Assembly (NCBI GenBank): GCA_025360125.1
Contig: JANYCU010000051.1
Location: 62,001 to 126,000 of the forward strand
DNA length: 64,000 nucleotides
Direction: 5' to 3'
From: Armatimonadota bacterium
GTDB lineage: Bacteria > Armatimonadota > Fimbriimonadia > Fimbriimonadales > Fimbriimonadaceae
Below are positions 50,523 through 57,943 of this stretch, piece after piece; position 1 is the first letter of the stretch; each line of letters starts with the position of its first letter. Position numbers and translations under genes: made by a program. Under the pieces are notes generated by a model that saw nothing but the letters and a program-made list of their open reading frames with translations, was not told the origin of the DNA and ran no database searches.

Positions 50523-51293
50523 ATGTGGCAGCGATTCAGTGAGCGAGCTCGAAAGGTTGTCTTCTACGCCCAAGAAGAGGCGCAATATTACGGTGACGGT
50601 TATGTCTCGACCGAGCATCTTTTGCTTGGGTTGATGCGGGAAAAAGACAGCCTTGCGATCAGAATTCTCGAAAACTTGGAAGTCGACCCGACCAAGTTAG
50701 AACAAGACGTAAGAAGTCAACTACCAAAGGGCGACGCGAGACCTAATCAAGATATGACGCTAACCCCTCGGGCAAAGCGGGTAATTGATTGCGCTTACGA
50801 CGAAGCTCGAAACTTGAATAATAACTACATCGGCACCGAGCACCTCTTGCTGGGGCTTCTCCGGGAACATGACGGACTCGCTGGGCGAGTCCTGGAATCG
50901 AATGGAGTGTCCTTAGAGCAGACTCGCAAGACGACGATGGACATGCAAGACCCAGAACGGAATGTCGAATTCATTTCAAAACCAAATCCACACAAGCCAC
51001 AAGATTGGCTTTACCAAATGACCATGATGCGGGTGAAGGAATGGGCAACTTGGGGCAATCAGATCGGGGTCGGAGAATTCCCAATCGTCGATGAAATCGC
51101 CGATCTCCGCTCCACTCTCGAAAACTCAGTCTCGGCAATGGAACGAAACCTTTTGCTCGCCCTCTGCCTCGAAATCAGCGAAGGTGGCTCGCTCGAAGAG
51201 AGCGAGAACTGGAAAAAGCTCCGACTCACCAAGGATCAAGCCGACGCGATGGCGCAGATCGGAGCCGAGCTTCGGAAGCTGATGGAGTCATAG
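50523..51293 (+). CDS. Stand-alone Clp N-domain (ClpC N-terminus-like) protein
   Basis: A 256-residue protein with the double Clp R repeat that begins ClpC/ClpA: repeat 1 FSERARKVVFYAQEEAQYYG, VSTEHLLLGLMREKDSLAIR; repeat 2 LTPRAKRVIDCAYDEARNLN, YIGTEHLLLGLLREHDGLAG (to about residue 140). The rest (~150-256) is helical with SEGGSLEESENWKKLRLTKD and no AAA+ Walker motifs. In ClpC this domain binds substrates, adaptors and phosphoarginine. Without an ATPase it may be an adaptor or decoy for a Clp machine encoded elsewhere; that is inference. A paralogue follows one base later. Confidence 0.85.
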   Translation: MWQRFSERARKVVFYAQEEAQYYGDGYVSTEHLLLGLMREKDSLAIRILENLEVDPTKLEQDVRSQLPKGDARPNQDMTLTPRAKRVIDCAYDEARNLNNNYIGTEHLLLGLLREHDGLAGRVLESNGVSLEQTRKTTMDMQDPERNVEFISKPNPHKPQDWLYQMTMMRVKEWATWGNQIGVGEFPIVDEIADLRSTLENSVSAMERNLLLALCLEISEGGSLEESENWKKLRLTKDQADAMAQIGAELRKLMES

Positions 51294-51294
51294 C

Positions 51295-51792
51295 ATGTGG
51301 GACAGATTGACCCCCGGGGCCCAAGACTCAATACTCCGAACTAATGAAATTGCAGTCCAGTATAAGTCTCAATGGGTGAGTACGGAGCATCTGCTATTGG
51401 GTCTGTTGCACGAAGACAAGTACACCTACGCAACATCACCAGGACAATTGAAAGTTATCCTGAGAACCGACAATTTTGATTTAGATTCTCCTGCCATAAG
51501 AGTTCTGGTTGCCCTTGGAGTCAATTTGCGACAGATGAAAGATGAATTAATTTCAAGTCTGATCCCAATTAATGAAAATGGAGAAACGGTGGAAAATCTT
51601 CAATTGTCGCAACGTGGAAAGCACGTCATAGATCTAGCCTATGATGAGGCAATGAGCTTAATGGCTAAGAGTATAGGGACGGAACACATCCTCCTTGGTC
51701 TCATTCGGGAGTATGATGGCTTGGCCGCCCAAGTATTAAGAAAAGCCGGCCTTAATCTTGAAGGCGTGCGCGGTGCAATTGAGAGAAACTAG
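51295..51792 (+). CDS. Second stand-alone Clp N-domain protein
   Basis: A 165-residue paralogue of the preceding protein, reduced to the two Clp R repeats: LTPGAQDSILRTNEIAVQYK, VSTEHLLLGLLHEDKYTYAT and QLSQRGKHVIDLAYDEAMSL, IGTEHILLGLIREYDGLAAQ. Repeat 1 carries an insertion of about 20 residues (SPGQLKVILRTDNFDL) after the helix. No C-terminal extension and no ATPase domain. The ATG is one base after the upstream stop, in the same operon as the FKBP gene. Base composition is a little more AT-rich than its neighbour. Confidence 0.83.
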   Translation: MWDRLTPGAQDSILRTNEIAVQYKSQWVSTEHLLLGLLHEDKYTYATSPGQLKVILRTDNFDLDSPAIRVLVALGVNLRQMKDELISSLIPINENGETVENLQLSQRGKHVIDLAYDEAMSLMAKSIGTEHILLGLIREYDGLAAQVLRKAGLNLEGVRGAIERN

Positions 51793-51890
51793 GTCGCGAT
51801 TGAAATTCACCGCGAGCTGAATCTTCACTTCAATCAAAAAGGTACTCCAATGAGCCCGGACGCTTCGGCGCCTAGTCGCCCAGTAAGTAA

Positions 51891-51956
51891 GTCAAAAAAG
51901 TAAAAGTCCGAGGAGCGACGAACGCCCCAAACTTTCGAAAACATTGAAACCGCGAC
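51891..51956. repeat. 66-base direct repeat, unit a
   Basis: This unit and 52071-52136 are about 85% identical (10 differences in 66 bases) and lie exactly 180 bases apart. Shared core: AAAAGTCC, AGGAGCGACG, CGCCCCAAACT and CGCGAC. The minus-strand frame through both gives a repeated VWGxRRSxDFYF peptide, probably fortuitous. The whole gap 51793-52177 holds repeats and no other gene. Confidence 0.7.
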
Positions 51957-52016
51957 TAACACTCGATTGACACTGCAAAGCGTTGAACGTCCGGAACCTG
52001 GCCTGAAGGGCCAATA

Positions 52017-52067
52017 TATGTCAGCCCAGTCTGGAGCTTCGCATTGCGAAGCGAAGGGCTGGGTAAG
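52017..52067. repeat. Dispersed palindromic element, copy 2
   Basis: TATGTCAGCCCAG (52017-52029) and GGGCTGGGTAAG (52056-52067) enclose a perfect hairpin GCTTCGC/GCGAAGC (52036-52052). The same outer flanks occur at 38695-38725 with a shorter loop. Directly joined to repeat unit b. Confidence 0.68.
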
Positions 52068-52070
52068 AAA

Positions 52071-52136
52071 GTCGATAAAGTAAAAGTCCAAGGAGCGACG
52101 AGCGCCCCAAACTGTCGAACTCATTAAAGTCGCGAC
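52071..52136. repeat. 66-base direct repeat, unit b
   Basis: Second copy of the unit at 51891-51956. It follows the palindromic element without a gap; the order palindrome plus tail suggests one composite repeat. A trace of the tail (AAAGTCCGACG) also follows the copy at 38.7 kb. Confidence 0.7.
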
Positions 52137-52177
52137 CCGGCGATTATCGCCGCATCGAAAATTTGATCTGAAAAATC

Positions 52178-52714
52178 CTATTTATACGCATTCGCGCACA
52201 AAACCTGAACGCCGTGCGAAAAGCCGTAATTCACATCGACCTTCGAGAATCCAACATGCTGCAGCAAGTAGCAAAGCCGATGAGCTGTGTAGCCCCACTT
52301 ATGGTACAAACCGTCGTTGTGCTGGTCACCCCAAAGGGACATTGAATAAAGCCCCCATCGGTGGTTCGTGTGATATTCGTTCGTCACATCGGTGTACATA
52401 TTTGGCTCGGGAGCGCCAAGGAATTGCGCCGCGCACCAAGCAATATCTGGGACTTCGATATAGGCCATGCCGCCGGGCTTCAGCACACGCTGAATCTCGC
52501 GACACAAGGTTTCGCCGTCCTTAAATCCAAAATGTTCAAGCACGTGGCTAAGCAAGACTTCATCGGCCGCATCGTTATTAAACGGTAGAACCGGAAAATC
52601 GGCTTGGACAACAGACTGGTCGGCCGGGAACTTGTCAACATTCGTCCAACCTGGGCGAACGTCGCTACCACAGCCTAAATTGAGTCTGACAACGTCGATG
52701 GATTGCTGTACCAC
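52178..52714 (-). CDS. Class I SAM-dependent methyltransferase
   Basis: A 178-residue Rossmann methyltransferase: motif I LNLGCGSDVRPGWTNVDKFP, acidic motif II near VVQADFPVLPF, the LLSHVLEHF post-motif and motif III REIQRVLKPGGMAYIEVPDI. The C-terminal part (WGYTAHRLCYLLQHVGFSKV) resembles small methyltransferases of polysaccharide or natural-product clusters. The acceptor is unknown. It stands between a repeat region and a secreted protein gene in the same direction. Confidence 0.85.
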   Translation of the reverse strand: MVQQSIDVVRLNLGCGSDVRPGWTNVDKFPADQSVVQADFPVLPFNNDAADEVLLSHVLEHFGFKDGETLCREIQRVLKPGGMAYIEVPDIAWCAAQFLGAPEPNMYTDVTNEYHTNHRWGLYSMSLWGDQHNDGLYHKWGYTAHRLCYLLQHVGFSKVDVNYGFSHGVQVLCANAYK

Positions 52715-52753
52715 ACTAAGATTCTAGGTATTTTTACCAGGATCGTTAGGTCG

Positions 52754-53368
52754 CTATTTCAAAACGATGGACTTCGCCATCGCATCAAAAATTGGCTTTT
52801 GCGTCTTTTCCCGATCAAGCAGCGTCGTCATCGTACAAATATAGGCGTTGCTACCCTTTATCATCATGTAGCCAAAGATCTTAAAATTGATACTTACGCC
52901 CTCGCCCATCGAAACCGGAAGCTCGCCCCAATAGGACAAGGTTTTCCCCGCTGGAAGATCGATCACTTTCGAACCCGGATTCTTCATTCCGGTTTGCTTA
53001 AAGACCTCGGTGGCCACGTCGGGATACAGGTCGGGAGTCAAACCCGAATCTTTAATTGTCGTCACGTTGATGTTGTTGAGCCCCTTGGACGCATCGCTGG
53101 CATAGTCAAACAAGTAAAGATCAAACTTATTCGCTGGTGCGTCGTACATCTTCGCCATCTTCGGGTTGTTCGCTTTGATCTTCTCAACCGCAGCTTTGCT
53201 TGATGCGTCATTGGGGTCGGCATTTCCCCACCCTTTTGGTGCAATGATCGAAAACTTCCCGTCCTTGGTGACAAATGGCTTCCAGTCGGTCGTCACAACC
53301 GCAGACTGTTGGGCACATGCGCACGCGGTAACGGTGGCTAAAACGAAGATGGGCAGTTTTCGGTTCAT
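52754..53368 (-). CDS. Exported protein of unknown function, possible lipoprotein
   Basis: A 204-residue protein with the N-terminal signal KLPIFVLATVTACACAQQ. VTAC (Cys16) fits a lipobox, though AQQ cleavage by signal peptidase I is also possible. The mature part (WKPFVTKDGKFSIIAPKGWG, GKTLSYWGELPVSMGEGVSI, NFKIFGYMMIKGSNAYICTM, IFDAMAKSIVLK) resembles the PsbP/MOG1-like fold often written for secreted proteins with a GFSIxxPxGW start. Function unknown. Confidence 0.68.
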   Translation of the reverse strand: MNRKLPIFVLATVTACACAQQSAVVTTDWKPFVTKDGKFSIIAPKGWGNADPNDASSKAAVEKIKANNPKMAKMYDAPANKFDLYLFDYASDASKGLNNINVTTIKDSGLTPDLYPDVATEVFKQTGMKNPGSKVIDLPAGKTLSYWGELPVSMGEGVSINFKIFGYMMIKGSNAYICTMTTLLDREKTQKPIFDAMAKSIVLK

Positions 53369-53423
53369 TTCAATCCTTTTCGATGAGACTCATATATACA
53401 GACGAGGAAATGGCTCAATGGCT

Positions 53424-54590
53424 TCAGAGCTTGACCCAAGTTCGCGAGTCGTGACTTCGCTCGACCGCATCCAGAACCCGTTGGTTCTCGTACCCATCCA
53501 CCATGTCAGGACTAATCGGCTTCCCTTCCACCATGTTGGTGACCGCATCGGCAACCAAGTTTACAAACGTATGCTCGTAACCAATGATGTGCCCGGCGGG
53601 CCAATAGTGCCCAGCATAAGGGTGGCTGCCGTCGGTGGCTTGAATCAGTCGGAAACCCTGAAGGTCACCCGGGTCATCGTTGTTGTAATACTCCAGCTCG
53701 TTCATCTTCTCAAGATTGAACACAACCGATCCCTTCGAGCCGTTGATTTCAAACGAGTTTTTGTTTTTCCGTCCAACCGCAAATCGAGTTGCTTCAAACG
53801 TCCCGAGCGCACCATTTTTGAACTTGGCCAGGAACATCGCGGCATCGTCGACGGTTACGTCGCCCATCTGGGTACTTGCCTTCGCGCCAAGGTTCGCATC
53901 AATCTCGCCCGCAAGCGGTCGCTGCTTGATGAAGGTGTGGAGCAATCCGCACACTTCGTCAAACTCGCCCACCAAATGCCGTCCAAGGTCAATAATGTGC
54001 GCATTGATGTCGCCATGAGTTCCCGAACCCGCGACTTCCTTTTGCAGCCGCCAAACCAACGGGAAATTCGGATCAGCGATCCAGTCTTGCAGGTACACCG
54101 CCCGGAAGTGGTAAATCGTGCCCAACTTCCCTTCCATGATCATCTTTTTCGCCAAGGCAACAGCGGGGGCCTTGCGATAGTTATGGAACACGGCGTGGGC
54201 GACCTTCGCTTCCAAAACCGCATCCATCATCGCTTTGGCTTCAGCGAGGGTATTGCCAATTGGCTTCTCGCACCAAACCGCTTTCCCAGCTTTGGCCGCA
54301 GCAATCGCTATTTCCGCGTGCAGGTTCCCCGGAGTCGAGATATCGATGACGTCAATCTCCGGATTCGCGATTACCTTGCGCCAATCAGTCTCATAATTAT
54401 CCCAGCCAAACGTCTCGGCCGCTTTCTTAACCGCCCCCTCGTTTCGTCCGCAAATCGTGTGCATTCGAATATCGGCGGGCAGGTCAAAGAAGCGATTGGC
54501 TTGGCGGTAAGCATTGCTGTGCGCCTTGCCCATAAATTGGTAGCCGATCAGACCGATGTTGAGAACTGGTTTGGACATAGATAGACTCAT
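53424..54590 (-). CDS. Gfo/Idh/MocA-family oxidoreductase
   Basis: A 388-residue NAD(P)-dependent sugar or inositol dehydrogenase-like protein. N-terminal Rossmann domain: LNIGLIGYQFMGKAHSNAYR, VIDISTPGNLHAEIAIAAAK, AGKAVWCEKPIGNTLAEAKA with the conserved EKP lysine. C-terminal domain: FHNYRKAPAVALAKKMIMEG, GDINAHIIDLGRHLVGEFDE (His-Asp pair) and a final GYENQRVLDAVERS. Substrate cannot be deduced. An internal ATG at 54578 is an equally good start. Divergent from the toxin-antitoxin pair. Confidence 0.9.
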   Translation of the reverse strand: MSLSMSKPVLNIGLIGYQFMGKAHSNAYRQANRFFDLPADIRMHTICGRNEGAVKKAAETFGWDNYETDWRKVIANPEIDVIDISTPGNLHAEIAIAAAKAGKAVWCEKPIGNTLAEAKAMMDAVLEAKVAHAVFHNYRKAPAVALAKKMIMEGKLGTIYHFRAVYLQDWIADPNFPLVWRLQKEVAGSGTHGDINAHIIDLGRHLVGEFDEVCGLLHTFIKQRPLAGEIDANLGAKASTQMGDVTVDDAAMFLAKFKNGALGTFEATRFAVGRKNKNSFEINGSKGSVVFNLEKMNELEYYNNDDPGDLQGFRLIQATDGSHPYAGHYWPAGHIIGYEHTFVNLVADAVTNMVEGKPISPDMVDGYENQRVLDAVERSHDSRTWVKL

Positions 54591-54673
54591 TTTGAGCGTG
54601 CCGAGCTGTGATTAGCAACCATTCTGGCCACATTTGCGCTTCTGATTTTCCAGCACTGATGTATTCTATAAAT

Positions 54674-54889
54674 ATGGAGAACCTTGTCCAACGTGACCCG
54701 GACATCTTGAGCGGCATGCCCGTATTTAGTGGTACGAGGGTTCCTGTGAAGAATCTCTTCGATTATTTATCCGCCGGGAGTTCTATTGACGAGTTTGTCG
54801 ATGACTTTCCTACGGTCGGTCACGATACGGTCGTCAACTTCCTAAAACAACTGGAACTTCAAACGACAACTATTGATCCTGCGGCATGA
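54674..54889 (+). CDS. DUF433 antitoxin
   Basis: From the ATG at 54674 a 71-residue protein: MENLVQRDPDILSGMPVFSG then TRVPVKNLFDYLSAGSSIDE, FVDDFPTVGHDTVVNFLKQL. The DPxIxxGxPVxxGTRVPV block is the DUF433 signature, a small helix-turn-helix domain now regarded as the antitoxin of DUF433/DUF5615 modules. The frame stays open upstream to 54608, but the family starts near MENL. The stop overlaps the toxin start (ATGA). Confidence 0.88.
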   Translation: MENLVQRDPDILSGMPVFSGTRVPVKNLFDYLSAGSSIDEFVDDFPTVGHDTVVNFLKQLELQTTTIDPAA

Positions 54890-55203
54890 GTGTCCTGCTC
54901 GACGAATGTTTACCCAGGAAGCTAAGCGTCCATCTAGTTGGACATGAAGTGTTAACCGTTCCGCAGGCAGGATGGGCTGGTCTAAAAAACGGAAAGTTAC
55001 TTGCAGCAGCGCAAGATTCGTTTGATGTCTTTGTCACCATTGACCAAAATCTAGTGGCCCAACAGAATGTCTCGAACATTCAGATAGCAGTGATCGTACT
55101 GGAGTCAATATCAAATGAACTCGAGCATTTGGTACCGCTGGTTCCTCAATTACTTTCAGTTCTTAAAGAACCAAGTCTGACGGGAATTTACAGAGTTCGC
55201 TAA
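54886..55203 (+). CDS. DUF5615 PIN-like toxin
   Basis: A 105-residue PIN-like nuclease toxin partner. Conserved acidic residues lie in MSVLLDECLPRKLSVHLVGH, the middle segment VPQAGWAGLKNGKLLAAAQD, and FDVFVTIDQNLVAQQN, the typical DUF5615 pattern (LLDExLP, GWxGLKNGxLL, VxTxDQNL). Predicted to be an Mg-dependent RNase held inactive by the DUF433 protein. Four-base overlap with the antitoxin gene; it converges on accA and ends 3 bases before its stop codon region. Confidence 0.86.
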   Translation: MSVLLDECLPRKLSVHLVGHEVLTVPQAGWAGLKNGKLLAAAQDSFDVFVTIDQNLVAQQNVSNIQIAVIVLESISNELEHLVPLVPQLLSVLKEPSLTGIYRVR

Positions 55204-56183
55204 AACAGCACAGTCTCGAACTCGCCCATCTTGCGGAACTTTGCAAATCTATCAGCCCTGACCTCGGCCGGAGACATCTTGTCCAGCTCCGCCAAATGCT
55301 TCACAATCGCGTCCTTCACCGTCGCAAACGCCTCAATCGGTGTTCGATGCGCGCCACCAATTGGCTCAGGCAAAATCTCATCAATAAGTCCGAATGACTG
55401 GGCACTCTCCGCCGTCAGCTTCAATGCACGGGCCGCCTCAGCGCCTCGCTCAGGCATTCGCCACAGAATCGCCGCACACCCTTCGGGTGGGATAACGCTA
55501 TAAACCGAATACTGCAGCATCAAAACCCGCGACGCAGCCGCAATTCCGATTGCTCCGCCCGATCCGCCTTCTCCAATAATGACGGCGATGGACGGAACAG
55601 AAAGCTCGAACATCTTCATCGTCGAAGCCGCAATCGCCTCTGAGATTCCACGGGATTCGCTTTCCACGCCCGGGTCAGCCGCCGGAGTATCGACTAGGCT
55701 AATCACAGGCATTTGATATCGTTCGGCCATCTCAAACAGTCGAATCGCTTTTCGATATCCCTCGGGCTTTGCCATCGCAAAGTTTCGGAATTGGCGCTCG
55801 TGAATGTTTCGACCCTTTTGGTGTCCGACGATCATCACGGGTCGCCCGTCAAACGTGGCCGGACCGCCAATGATCGCGTTATCCGCAAACCCGTTTCGGT
55901 CGCCTTGCAGTTCGACAAAATCTTGAAACAAGGCTGTGACATAGTCAAGCGTGTACGGCCGCTTTTCGGCCCGAGCAATCAGAACCTTTTCCCAGTCTCC
56001 AACATTGCTATACAGGGCCTTCAAAAACTTATCCCGACCGACTTCCAGCTTGACGATCTGATCTTCTAATAACGCTTTGTCCGAAGCAACTTGCTCCTTC
56101 CGGGCTCGCTCTTTGGCATTAACAATGAATTTCTCGAGTTCAATTAACTCGCTTTCCCACTCATTGTGCGTCTTTGCGCTCAT
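55200..56183 (-). CDS. accA: Acetyl-CoA carboxylase carboxyltransferase, alpha subunit
   Basis: A 327-residue subunit that, with AccD, moves CO2 from biotin to acetyl-CoA for fatty acid synthesis. Marks: ERPYTLDYVTALFQDFVELQ-like stretch (RPYTLDYVTALFQDFVELQG), GHQKGRNIHERQFRNFAMAK, PEGYRKAIRLFEMAERYQMP, VISLVDTPAADPGVESESRG, ISEAIAASTMKMFELSVPSI, VIIGEGGSGGAIGIAAASRV and YSVIPPEGCAAILWRMPERG. Canonical length. ATG overlaps the accD stop by 4 bases. Confidence 0.97.
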   Translation of the reverse strand: MSAKTHNEWESELIELEKFIVNAKERARKEQVASDKALLEDQIVKLEVGRDKFLKALYSNVGDWEKVLIARAEKRPYTLDYVTALFQDFVELQGDRNGFADNAIIGGPATFDGRPVMIVGHQKGRNIHERQFRNFAMAKPEGYRKAIRLFEMAERYQMPVISLVDTPAADPGVESESRGISEAIAASTMKMFELSVPSIAVIIGEGGSGGAIGIAAASRVLMLQYSVYSVIPPEGCAAILWRMPERGAEAARALKLTAESAQSFGLIDEILPEPIGGAHRTPIEAFATVKDAIVKHLAELDKMSPAEVRADRFAKFRKMGEFETVLF

Positions 56184-57001
56184 TTGGCACCCCCTTCAAC
56201 AAAAAGGTGGCCGCCCAATGTCTTCACCAAGGATATTAACACGCTTCTCATCTCCTTTCTTGGCACAATCGTATCAATCATTCCGTGCTTTAGGCAAAAT
56301 TCCGCCGTTTGGAAGTCATCCGGTACTTTGCTGACTCCCGCTTGTTTCGAAACCCTGGCTCCCGCAAACCCGACCAGCGCTTTTGGCTCGGCGATGATGA
56401 CATCCGCAACCGAAGCATATGAGGCCAAGACTCCAGCCATCGTCGGATCGGTAAACACCGCGATGTAAGGGATTCCCGCTTCGCGGCACTGCTGCACGGC
56501 GGCTGTAGTTTTCGCCATCTGCATCAAACTCAAAAGGCCTTCTTGCATTCGGGCTCCACCCGAGGCACAAAAAATGATGACCGGGCATTTTTCTTTCACG
56601 CCGCGCTCAAGGGCTCGAGTTACCTTTTCGCCGTTGACGGACCCCATCGAACCACCCATGAATGAAAAATCCGCAACGGCAATGCTGACGGGCATCTCGG
56701 CGAGCTTTGCTCGTCCAACTGTCATTGAGTCAAATTTTTGGGTCTTCTCTTCGGCAAGTCTTAGCTTGTCGATGTAGTCGGGGAATTCAAGCGGATTGCC
56801 CGATCGAAGATCGGTATCGAGCTCCTCGAAGGAATCCTCGTCAAATGTCCATTTGATCCGAGTCTCGGCAGAAATTCGGTGATGATGTCCGCAATACGTG
56901 CAGACCCGAAGGTTCTGATCGAAATCGATAGAAAAGAGGATTTTCTTACAGGACTGGCACTGTAAAAATGCCTCAGATTGCTTCATTTCCTTCGCACTCA
57001 A
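56180..57001 (-). CDS. accD: Acetyl-CoA carboxylase carboxyltransferase, beta subunit
   Basis: A 273-residue subunit. The N-terminal four-Cys zinc ribbon is CQSCKKILFSIDFDQNLRVC and TYCGHHHR (Cys at about 15, 18, 34, 37). The crotonase-like core shows ALERGVKEKCPVIIFCASGG, ARMQEGLLSLMQMAKTTAAV, and YIAVFTDPTMAGVLASYASV followed by IIAEPKALVGFAGARV. It forms one transcription unit with accA. The acetyl-CoA acceptor site is complete. The OGG1-like gene lies 26 bases upstream. Confidence 0.97.
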   Translation of the reverse strand: MSAKEMKQSEAFLQCQSCKKILFSIDFDQNLRVCTYCGHHHRISAETRIKWTFDEDSFEELDTDLRSGNPLEFPDYIDKLRLAEEKTQKFDSMTVGRAKLAEMPVSIAVADFSFMGGSMGSVNGEKVTRALERGVKEKCPVIIFCASGGARMQEGLLSLMQMAKTTAAVQQCREAGIPYIAVFTDPTMAGVLASYASVADVIIAEPKALVGFAGARVSKQAGVSKVPDDFQTAEFCLKHGMIDTIVPRKEMRSVLISLVKTLGGHLFVEGGAK

Positions 57002-57027
57002 CGCAGGTTATGGTACCACTTCCAGAG

Positions 57028-57894
57028 CTAGCCGCGTTCCCGATACCGCTCCATGTTGTCCACAAAAAGGAATTGGTGAGCCACCCCCGCAAGTTCGCCG
57101 AAGCGGTCTCGCAACGCATCCGCAACAGTTTCATATTTTTTGTCCGTCAGCGTTGTCCCTACCCAATCTGGATGGTAGAGGCGGGTTAAGACTTGCCATA
57201 TGTGGGTATCGACGGGAACCGACTCGCCAAAATCGAAGGCGTACAGGCAAATGCAGTCAGCGAGCTTCTTGCCAACTCCCGGCAAGGCAACAAGTTCCTT
57301 TCGGGCGTCTTCGTAAGCACCCCTGGCCAGATCATCGAGATAAGCTTCGCCGCCATTTGAATACAGGATCTGAGCAACTTTCGGAATTGTCGCTCCTCGG
57401 TAGCCAAATCCGTTTGATCGTAGGTCCTGTTCCGAAACTTCCGCAAGCCGCTCAATCGTCGGAAACCCTTCGTCCGCGTAACCTGCTAAGTGCCACACCA
57501 TGCTCGTGATTCGATTGATGTGGTTACAACTCGAGCACAAGAAACTAAACAAGACTTCGGTCTTGCTATTGGCGCGAAGCATCCGCAGGCCTGCCCGTTG
57601 AGCCAAAAACGGCTCAATCTCGGGACCGAGCTTAATCAAAGTCTGGTGGAGCTTGACGTGACCCGTGTCAAGTCGGAAGAGAGATTTGAACTCGATTATA
57701 GTTTGGTTCGATTTAACTTCAAATCGGTTCTCTGCAAGTGGCGTTATTTCGAACCAATGTTGACCATCGTGGACCTTCCGTCTATCTCCACTCGATGTCC
57801 ATCGAAACATTTGTCCGCTATTCGCGATGCGTTCCAGATCGACCGGGATATCGTTGATGGTTACAATGAAATTGGTCACGTACAGATGAAACAT
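57028..57894 (-). CDS. OGG1-like 8-oxoguanine DNA glycosylase
   Basis: A 288-residue HhH-GPD glycosylase of the eukaryote-like OGG1 branch, which removes 8-oxoguanine and can nick DNA. N-terminal domain: DLERIANSGQMFRW; the helix-hairpin-helix and active site is ELVALPGVGKKLADCICLYA then FGESVPVDTHIWQV, with catalytic Lys in VGKKLAD and catalytic Asp in PVDTH, both as in human OGG1. The frame opens at 58077 inside the next gene, but CGAGGT before the ATG at 57894 and the family N-terminus favour this start. It differs from the usual bacterial MutM. Confidence 0.88.
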   Translation of the reverse strand: MFHLYVTNFIVTINDIPVDLERIANSGQMFRWTSSGDRRKVHDGQHWFEITPLAENRFEVKSNQTIIEFKSLFRLDTGHVKLHQTLIKLGPEIEPFLAQRAGLRMLRANSKTEVLFSFLCSSCNHINRITSMVWHLAGYADEGFPTIERLAEVSEQDLRSNGFGYRGATIPKVAQILYSNGGEAYLDDLARGAYEDARKELVALPGVGKKLADCICLYAFDFGESVPVDTHIWQVLTRLYHPDWVGTTLTDKKYETVADALRDRFGELAGVAHQFLFVDNMERYRERG

Positions 57895-57943
57895 ACCTCG
57901 GGCAACGCACAGGTCGGTCCCGAGGTGTCTCTCGCTTGAATGT

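Noticed and set aside
51834-52124. A 96-codon minus-strand frame with a repeated VWGxRRSxDFYF phrase
   Set aside because: The peptide repeat follows from the duplicated 66-base DNA unit and there is no ribosome binding site; treated as a repeat.
53166-54584. A 472-codon plus-strand frame
   Set aside because: It is antisense to the Gfo/Idh/MocA gene and the exported protein gene, both of which have clear motifs.
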